Assembly: GCF_027945075.1 (NCBI RefSeq)
Contig: NZ_CP116034.1
Location: forward strand, 2,170,001 to 2,234,000
Direction: 5' to 3'
From: Chryseobacterium sp. CY350
Lineage (GTDB): Bacteria; Bacteroidota; Bacteroidia; Flavobacteriales; Weeksellaceae
DNA length: 64,000 bases
Of the stretch, positions 59,026 to 64,000 are shown in pieces (positions within the stretch are counted from its first letter, which is position 1; each line of letters starts with the position of its first letter). Made by a program: the position numbers and the translations under genes. The notes beneath the pieces were generated by a model. The model worked only from the letters and a program-made list of their open reading frames with translations, was not told the origin of the DNA and searched no databases.

Positions 59026-59550
59026 ATGGCTGAAATTATCGCACAAGAAAAGCAAGGAGGAAAACAAAAAAAGAAACCAATCAGAGTAGATATGACTCCA
59101 ATGGTGGATTTAGGATTTCTATTAATTACCTTTTTTATGTTTACCACCAATTTTACAAAACCCAATGTGATGGATCTTGGTTTACCTGCAAAAGATCCGA
59201 ATCCTAACCCGATAAACATCCCTTATATTGACAATTTAAATCAAGTCACATTCATTCTCGGAAAAGATAATAGAGTTTTTTATCATCAAAGCAATGAGAT
59301 AGAATTAACTGAAAACAATTTAAAAGAAGCAAGTTTTAGCGGAGTTGAAATTTCCAAAGTTATTTCTGAGGCGTTCAGTAAAGCTCCAAATAAAGAAATT
59401 TTCACCATTATTGTAAAACCAACTGATGATGCAAACTATAAAAATTTCGTTGATGTTTTAGACAATATTGCCATCTCCAAAAAAGAGCGATACGGAATTA
59501 CAGACATCAAACCCTGGGAAAAGAAAGTTTACGAAAACGTAACAAAATAA
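59026..59550 (+). CDS. ExbD family protein outside the TonB locus
   Basis: 174 residues from MAEIIAQEKQGGKQKKKPIR. The frame is open back to 58957, but the added residues do not match the paralogue. The ExbD helix DMTPMVDLGFLLITFFMFTT with its Asp, then KPNVMDLGLPAKD and FTIIVKPTDDANYKNFVDVLDNIAIS, make it a close relative of the exbD at 43509-44078 rather than of the other copy. There is no exbB or tonB beside it. It may form a second complex with the same ExbB or with partners encoded elsewhere. A terminator follows. Confidence 0.92.
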   Translation: MAEIIAQEKQGGKQKKKPIRVDMTPMVDLGFLLITFFMFTTNFTKPNVMDLGLPAKDPNPNPINIPYIDNLNQVTFILGKDNRVFYHQSNEIELTENNLKEASFSGVEISKVISEAFSKAPNKEIFTIIVKPTDDANYKNFVDVLDNIAISKKERYGITDIKPWEKKVYENVTK

Positions 59551-59554
59551 ACTG

Positions 59555-59582
59555 AAGAGCATTTTTATAATGCTCTTTTTTT
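59555..59582 (+). terminator. Intrinsic terminator after the lone exbD-like gene
   Basis: AAGAGCATT/AATGCTCTT stem, 5-nt loop, followed by a T-run, 4 nt after the stop. Confidence 0.82.
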
Positions 59583-59585
59583 ATT

Positions 59586-59593
59586 TAAATTTG
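59586..59593 (+). promoter_or_regulatory. Promoter box TAAATTTG for the lipoprotein gene at 59614
   Basis: TAnnTTTG element directly after the previous terminator and 20 nt before the ATG. Confidence 0.42.
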
Positions 59594-59613
59594 AGAATAT
59601 AATTTATCAATAG

Positions 59614-60129
59614 ATGAAAAAAACTTTAGTAATAGCCATTGCCGGAATTCTTACATTCTCATGTTCTAAAAAAGAAAATCCAACCACGAAAACTACCAAT
59701 CCCGTAGATTCGATCAATGCGGAAAGAACAAAAATTAACGACAGCATTAAAGCTTTAAACAGCAGAAACCGCTTTAAGGACTTTAGCGGAAGTCATAAAT
59801 TCGTTTATCAAAATGACAGTTCACCAAAATATTCAGGATCTGTAAATTTCACGAAAATTGAAGATGAACGAGATAATTACAACGTTTCGGGTGATATAAA
59901 ATCAGGTGCAAATTCTATTACTTTAAAGGGATTTGTAATGGTACTTTCGCCTAAAAGCATGAATTTCACAGGAGAAATCACTCAACGAATTTCAGACAAT
60001 GACAACGGAAAGCCTTACACCAGAAAAGGCACAAAGACTTTCATGTCAAAAGATGGCGGAAAAACGTATAGACTTCAGGATATGGTAAACGGTTCGGGTT
60101 TTGTTGATTACATCGATATTCATTTTTAA
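59614..60129 (+). CDS. Lipoprotein of unknown function
   Basis: 171 residues. Lipoprotein signal MKKTLVIAIAGILTFSC with Cys17, followed by SKKEN and a Thr/Lys-rich linker. A short helical stretch (NAERTKINDSIKALNSRNRF) leads to a beta-rich domain (HKFVYQNDSSPKYSGSVNF, NYNVSGDIKSGANSITLKGF, NFTGEITQRIS). No family recognised. It heads a run of same-strand genes (hydrolase, second lipoprotein, patatin) with spacings of 10, 6 and 48 bp. Confidence 0.8.
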   Translation: MKKTLVIAIAGILTFSCSKKENPTTKTTNPVDSINAERTKINDSIKALNSRNRFKDFSGSHKFVYQNDSSPKYSGSVNFTKIEDERDNYNVSGDIKSGANSITLKGFVMVLSPKSMNFTGEITQRISDNDNGKPYTRKGTKTFMSKDGGKTYRLQDMVNGSGFVDYIDIHF

Positions 60130-60139
60130 AATTTAAACT

Positions 60140-60922
60140 ATGCTCAACTACGAAAAGAAAGGCGACGGAAAAGAAACTTTGGTCCTGCTTCACGGTTTTA
60201 TGGAAAACCTCAGCATCTGGAGTGACATGGAAGGACATCTTTCAAAAGATTTTACTTTGTTAAAAATTGATCTTCCCGGCCACGGTAAATCTGATATTCT
60301 TGCGGAAGTTCATACGATGGAACTCATGGCGGAAGAAGTAAAAAAAGTTGTTGATCATGAAAATTTAGATAAAATTCATCTTCTCGGTCATTCGATGGGC
60401 GGTTATACTTCTTTAGCTTTTGCTGAAAAATTTCCTGAAAGCCTTAAAAGTCTGACCTTATTTTTTTCAACTTATTTTGCAGATGACGATGAGAAAAAAG
60501 AGCAGAGAATAAAAAGCTACAGAATTATCAAAGATGCATTTGCTCATTATGCAAGAGCCGGAGTTCCAAATTTATTTAATCAAAATGAAAGAGATGTTTT
60601 GGAAGGAAAAATAGAAACCGCTTTGGAAACTGCACTTTCAACAAACAATCTTGGTGCTTTAGCTTGCGTAAAAGGCATGGTTGCAAGAACAGATAAGCAG
60701 CATATTATGGAAAATCTGGATGCAAAAATTTTAGTTCTTGCCGGAAAACACGACAACGCAGTAAAAACTGAAAATACGATCAAAAATCTCCCTGACAGAA
60801 CCAATATTAAATCTTACGTTCTCGATTGCGGACACAACGGACATTGGGAAAAACCGAACATCTGCGCAGAAATTATTAATACAGAACTGCTTCACCATCT
60901 GCCGAAAAAATTTCTTCTATAA
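60140..60922 (+). CDS. Alpha/beta-fold hydrolase
   Basis: 260 residues, no signal peptide. The nucleophile elbow is HLLGHSMGGYTSLAF with Ser85, the oxyanion region LVLLHGFMENLSIW lies near the N-terminus, the acid is probably the Asp in VLAGKHDNAV, and the His lies in LDCGHNGHWEKP. These residues form a standard Ser-Asp-His triad of the esterase/BioH-like group. Substrate unknown. It lies 10 bp after a lipoprotein gene and 6 bp before another. Confidence 0.92.
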   Translation: MLNYEKKGDGKETLVLLHGFMENLSIWSDMEGHLSKDFTLLKIDLPGHGKSDILAEVHTMELMAEEVKKVVDHENLDKIHLLGHSMGGYTSLAFAEKFPESLKSLTLFFSTYFADDDEKKEQRIKSYRIIKDAFAHYARAGVPNLFNQNERDVLEGKIETALETALSTNNLGALACVKGMVARTDKQHIMENLDAKILVLAGKHDNAVKTENTIKNLPDRTNIKSYVLDCGHNGHWEKPNICAEIINTELLHHLPKKFLL

Positions 60923-60928
60923 ATCATT

Positions 60929-61750
60929 ATGAGAATTTGCATACTTACATTGCTTTTCATCTCACTTATGAGCTGTAAAAAAGAAGCAAAATCTTCTGTC
61001 ATTCAGAAAAATGATACAGCTTCTTCGATACAAAAAACAACTCAAGATTCTTTAAAACAAAAACCTACTCAGCCGGAAGTCTTTGCTTTCGTTACAGATC
61101 TTTGTGACAGCAAAGGTTATTTTGATGCCGAAAAATATTCGCGTGAAGAAATTGAAGGAACTTATAAATTATGGTTTCAAATGGGAGGAGTTTCACTAAT
61201 TACACCGTCGGTTTTCAAACTAAATGATTTGGAAGAGATCAGAAGAGATAAAGATTTAATTTTAGCAAAACTCGACAAAGATTTCGCTGAAAATAAAAAA
61301 ACTATTGAAAATCTTAAAGTCGTGAATGTTCCATATTGGCAAAATATCAAAGAATTACATTATAAATCATTGCTGCAGCAATATGAATACGAGAAAATTC
61401 ATATTGCAAGTTATCCTGATCCTTCTGTGTTACTTCATAATAAATTTACCGGAAAATGTACAAATTTTGCAAAAGCCGTCAATTCAAATGATGAAAACCT
61501 GATTGCTGAATGGCGAAAACTTCGTGAAGAAATGAGCAAAAGAAACGGCAGCCCCGAGAGAATTATCACTGAATTTGAAAACCGTCTAAATTCCTCAAAC
61601 TGGAAAGATTATGCGATGATAGACTTGCTTACTTTCGGATGGGGAAACTGTGCGAATGAATATATTGAAAGGTCTTTGCATGACGAAAAAATGTATAATG
61701 AATTCAATGCCTTATTCATTAAAATTGATTCTGAATGTGATGAACCTTAA
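60929..61750 (+). CDS. Lipoprotein of unknown function
   Basis: 273 residues. Lipoprotein signal MRICILTLLFISLMSC with Cys16, then a Ser/Thr/Gln-rich linker to about residue 50. The mature domain is mostly helical (YFDAEKYSREEIEGTYKLWF, NLIAEWRKLREEMSKRN, EFENRLNSSNWKDYAMIDLL) and has four cysteines (TDLCDSKG, GKCTNFA, GNCANEY, SECDEP) that could pair in the periplasm. No family recognised. Six bp after the hydrolase gene, so co-transcribed. Confidence 0.8.
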   Translation: MRICILTLLFISLMSCKKEAKSSVIQKNDTASSIQKTTQDSLKQKPTQPEVFAFVTDLCDSKGYFDAEKYSREEIEGTYKLWFQMGGVSLITPSVFKLNDLEEIRRDKDLILAKLDKDFAENKKTIENLKVVNVPYWQNIKELHYKSLLQQYEYEKIHIASYPDPSVLLHNKFTGKCTNFAKAVNSNDENLIAEWRKLREEMSKRNGSPERIITEFENRLNSSNWKDYAMIDLLTFGWGNCANEYIERSLHDEKMYNEFNALFIKIDSECDEP

Positions 61751-61798
61751 CTTTTATTTTATAAAAAATCTGTATTTTAGTACAGTATAAAATTCTCA

Positions 61799-62590
61799 AT
61801 GGGACTATTCTCTTTCAAAAAAAGGAAACCGATAATCGGCCTTACTCTATCAGGCGGCGGAATGCGCGGAATTGCCCACATTGCAGTTCTTAAAGCTCTG
61901 GAAGAATATGATCTGAAGCCACAAATAATTTCAGGAACCAGTGCAGGATCTATCGTCGCTGCATTCTATTCTATCGGAACTTCTCCAGACGAGATGATGG
62001 AAATCGTCAAAAAAACAACTTTTTTCTCTCGTTCTTATTTAAAACTTTCCAAAAATGGAATTTTCAGCTCGAAATTCATTTTAAAATTGCTGACAGATTA
62101 TTTTCCGGAAGATGATTTTAAAGTTTTAAAAATTCCGGTTTATGTTGCTGCAACAGAAATGACCCATGGCATTGTAGATTTCTTCTCGGAGGGCGAATTA
62201 TTCGGTCCGCTTTTGGCTTCATCGAGTGTTCCTTTTGTTTTGCCTCCGGTAAAAATGGGCGAAAAAATTTATGTTGATGGCGGAGTTTTAGACAATTTGC
62301 CGATTGAACCAATTATAGACAAATGTGATTTTCTTATTGGCTCACACGTGAACTCCATCAGTTACGACAGCCTTGAAAATATGAGTTTAATGAAAGAATT
62401 TGACCGTATTTTGCATTTGGCGATTGCAAAATCTGTTTATTCCAAAGCGCATTCTTGCGATATATTTCTTGATCCCCCGAAAATGACCAAGTTCAGTTTA
62501 TTCAACAAAAGATTTCTTGATGATATGTTTTCCGAGGTGTATGATTATACCTGTAAAGAGCTTGAGGAAAAGGGCTATCGTAAATTATGA
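61799..62590 (+). CDS. Patatin-like phospholipase
   Basis: 263 residues without signal peptide. The patatin motifs are all present: oxyanion loop LSGGGMRGIAHIAVL, nucleophile elbow GTSAGS with Ser48, and the dyad Asp160 in VDGGVLDNLP. It belongs to the short bacterial group related to RssA/YchK, cytoplasmic acyl hydrolases acting on phospholipids or other esters. The box upstream (TATTTTAG) is only an approximate promoter match. The stop faces the convergent DHH phosphoesterase gene. Confidence 0.92.
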   Translation: MGLFSFKKRKPIIGLTLSGGGMRGIAHIAVLKALEEYDLKPQIISGTSAGSIVAAFYSIGTSPDEMMEIVKKTTFFSRSYLKLSKNGIFSSKFILKLLTDYFPEDDFKVLKIPVYVAATEMTHGIVDFFSEGELFGPLLASSSVPFVLPPVKMGEKIYVDGGVLDNLPIEPIIDKCDFLIGSHVNSISYDSLENMSLMKEFDRILHLAIAKSVYSKAHSCDIFLDPPKMTKFSLFNKRFLDDMFSEVYDYTCKELEEKGYRKL

Positions 62591-62596
62591 GTTTTG

Positions 62597-62613
62597 AGTT
62601 ATTAGCAATAACT
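62597..62613 (-). terminator. Weak hairpin between convergent patatin and DHH genes
   Basis: 7-bp stem AGTTATT/AATAACT with a 3-nt loop; little T-run on either side, so a weak terminator at best. Confidence 0.3.
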
Positions 62614-62620
62614 TGACTTA

Positions 62621-63625
62621 CTACAAATTCTCTTCAATCAATCTCGCTTTAAAAGTTTCGATCGTATCTGGCAAAGATTCCATAGATTTTCCTCCGGCCG
62701 CGTTGATATGACCTCCACCGCTGAAATATTTTCTTGAGAACTGATTAACATCTACATCATCTTTACTTCTGAAAGAAATTTTAATGAAATCTTCATAAAG
62801 ATCTTCCATGAAAAATGCTGACATTTTTACGCCTACAATGCTTAATCCGTAATTAACAAAACCTTCAGTATCTCCTTTCTGGAAGCCGTATTCCTGAAGT
62901 TCATTTCTCGTTAAAGACAAAACAGCCACTTTACCGTCATTCACAACTTCAATTCGCCCTAAAACTAGTGCCAGTAAATGTAAACGCGAAACAGTATTGG
63001 TATCCCACGTGTTTGAAGTGATCACAGAAGGATCTGCACCTTTTTCAATTAAATTAGCAACGATTCTATGCGTATCTGCACTTGTAGATCGGAAACGGAA
63101 ACCGCCTGTATCAGTCATGATTCCTGTATAAAGACATTCTGCAATTTCTTTATTTACTAAATCTTCATCATCCATCGCTTCAATAAAATGATAAATCATC
63201 TGGCAAGTTGCCGGAATAATGGTATCTGAATACACAAAATCAAAATCTTCCGGCTGTTGATGGTGATCGATAAGAATTTTTTTCGCTTTGGATCTCATGA
63301 GCCAGTCACCAAGAAGGCCAATTCTGGAAGGAGAATTAAAATCTAAGCAGAAAATCACATCAGCCTCGTTTATCATATCAAAAGCCACTTTTCTTTTGTA
63401 CTCGCCAATGATATTTTTCTTTGCTTCGGGCATCCATTTCAGGAATTTCGGAAAATCGTTTGGAGTAACAACCTCAGCGTCAATTCCTTTTGCGCGAAGA
63501 TAATGTTTAAGACCTAAACTTGAACCAATAGCATCACCATCCGGATTGTAATGGGTAACAATCACGATTTTATTTTCCGGGATAAGCAGCTGATTGATTT
63601 CTAAAAGTTCGGCAGGTGTAAACAT
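62621..63625 (-). CDS. DHH family phosphoesterase (NrnA-like oligoribonuclease/pAp phosphatase)
   Basis: 334 residues. The DHH domain shows THYNPDGDAIGSSLGLKHYL, VIFCLDFNSPSRIGLLG, KILIDHHQQPEDFDF and GIMTDTGGFRFRSTS, which supply the manganese ligands. The DHHA1 domain ends in the conserved GGGHINAAGGKS. Enzymes of this group degrade very short RNA and/or dephosphorylate 3'-phosphoadenosine 5'-phosphate. Promoter TTG-N23-TATCTTTG lies 24 nt upstream. Monocistronic and divergent from rpmH. Confidence 0.93.
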   Translation of the reverse strand: MFTPAELLEINQLLIPENKIVIVTHYNPDGDAIGSSLGLKHYLRAKGIDAEVVTPNDFPKFLKWMPEAKKNIIGEYKRKVAFDMINEADVIFCLDFNSPSRIGLLGDWLMRSKAKKILIDHHQQPEDFDFVYSDTIIPATCQMIYHFIEAMDDEDLVNKEIAECLYTGIMTDTGGFRFRSTSADTHRIVANLIEKGADPSVITSNTWDTNTVSRLHLLALVLGRIEVVNDGKVAVLSLTRNELQEYGFQKGDTEGFVNYGLSIVGVKMSAFFMEDLYEDFIKISFRSKDDVDVNQFSRKYFSGGGHINAAGGKSMESLPDTIETFKARLIEENL

Positions 63626-63649
63626 TTTCTTTCTTTAAATTTTAGTCTT

Positions 63650-63683
63650 CAAAGATAAAGTTTTTATACGGATGAATCTCCAA
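63650..63683 (-). promoter_or_regulatory. Promoter TTG-N23-TATCTTTG for the DHH phosphoesterase gene
   Basis: Both elements match at the upper limit of spacing; the box ends 24 nt before the ATG. Confidence 0.45.
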
Positions 63684-63755
63684 AAAGTAACATTACCTGC
63701 ATGAAACTTATATCTTATAGTTATCATATTTAAACAAAATAATTTGAGATTATAT

Positions 63756-63785
63756 TTGCACTTAATAAAAATATACATATATTTG
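63756..63785 (+). promoter_or_regulatory. rpmH: Promoter TTG-N19-TATATTTG for rpmH
   Basis: Two TATATTTG boxes occur at 63751-63758 and 63778-63785. The TTG of the first lies 19 nt before the second, so the pair may act as one promoter with the second box as the main element, 43 nt before the ATG. Confidence 0.52.
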
Positions 63786-63828
63786 CAACCTGAAAATTAA
63801 TAGATAATTACGACTAAAATATATAGTA

Positions 63829-63987
63829 ATGAGTAAAAGAACGTTCCAGCCATCAGAAAGAAAGAAAAGAAACAAACACGGTTTCAGAGAAAGAATGTCT
63901 ACGCCAAACGGAAGAAGAGTTTTGGCAGCGAGAAGAGCTAAAGGTAGAAAAAGCCTTACAGTTAGTTCTGCAAGAGCTAAGAGATAA
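63829..63987 (+). CDS. rpmH: 50S ribosomal protein L34
   Basis: 52 residues, too short for many gene finders. [20 protein letters not shown] followed by [20 protein letters not shown] and [12 protein letters not shown] is the unmistakable L34 sequence with the conserved KRTFQPS and GFRxRM segments. A small, very basic protein near the exit tunnel of the large subunit. In many bacteria rnpA follows rpmH; here the window ends 13 bases after the stop, so this cannot be seen. Confidence 0.97.
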   Translation: MSKRTFQPSERKKRNKHGFRERMSTPNGRRVLAARRAKGRKSLTVSSARAKR

Positions 63988-64000
63988 TTCTTAACTTTAC

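Noticed and set aside
1..64000. CRISPR arrays, insertion sequences, prophage or integron signals
   Set aside because: I saw no spaced direct repeats, transposase or integrase motifs, or target duplications; gene order is core-like.

Overview
The window looks like chromosomal DNA of a flavobacterium of the Chryseobacterium type (family Weeksellaceae). The evidence is the low G+C content, Bacteroidota promoters of the form TTG-N17-23-TAnnTTTG in front of many genes, type IX secretion (T9SS) substrates with GEVED and sorting domains, ribosomal protein THX, bacillithiol synthesis (bshB1), NusB with a long N-terminal extension, and a TonB locus of two exbD genes plus a PstS-like lipoprotein. Almost all of it reads as ordinary core genome. 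I see no phage, insertion sequence, integron or CRISPR array.

Layout. 1-6465: two large secreted proteins on the minus strand, a truncated Fn3/GEVED adhesin-like protein and a reprolysin-like zinc protease with a T9SS sorting domain. 6659-11676: rlmD, a DUF5117-type metalloprotease, and the DUF6452 lipoprotein and DUF6048 barrel. 11833-17045: a thioredoxin-fold lipoprotein without its CXXC, then the sdhCAB operon. 17189-20122: comEC and lpxB. 20232-23157: DUF2480, DUF937, the small THX gene and a MATE exporter. 23282-25636: two DUF2975 membrane proteins, an XRE regulator and two exported ankyrin proteins, the most accessory-looking stretch. 25801-27555: aspS. 27593-32089: a Ku/LigD end-joining cassette flanked by two YcxB-like membrane proteins. 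32090-36516: an SDR, a secreted unknown, yajC, a DUF1573 lipoprotein and nusB. 36607-39635: ABC exporter, DUF3276, tRNA-His, bshB1. 39772-45625: exbB-exbD-exbD-tonB with a small membrane protein, PstS-like lipoprotein and TPR protein. 45865-49510: leuS and a lipocalin-like lipoprotein. 49658-54161: glycosyltransferase, unknown coupled gene, waaA, DUF1648, C40 peptidase, O-methyltransferase. 54291-63987: a 56-residue gene, an OmpA lipoprotein, tilS, a DsbD-like protein, a third ExbD, two lipoproteins, a hydrolase, a patatin, a DHH phosphoesterase and rpmH.

The observations most worth a second look are: (1) LigD is split into a phosphoesterase ORF and a ligase-polymerase ORF that lacks an ATG. 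The two are joined by a -1 shift at A-runs that include an A_AAA_AAG heptamer directly before the first stop, so frameshifting or slippage could make a full-length LigD. (2) aspS and leuS, both aminoacyl-tRNA synthetase genes, each carry five tandem TCTAANN heptamers (35 bp) ending 3-6 nt before the start codon. (3) Promoter boxes sit a nearly constant 20-26 nt before many start codons, which revises several starts, while two genes have only 4 nt and may be leaderless. (4) The YcxB-like gene upstream of ku has an ATT where an ATG is expected.

Limits: family names come from recognising motifs by eye, not from database searches. Promoter calls are motif matches in AT-rich DNA and are correspondingly uncertain.
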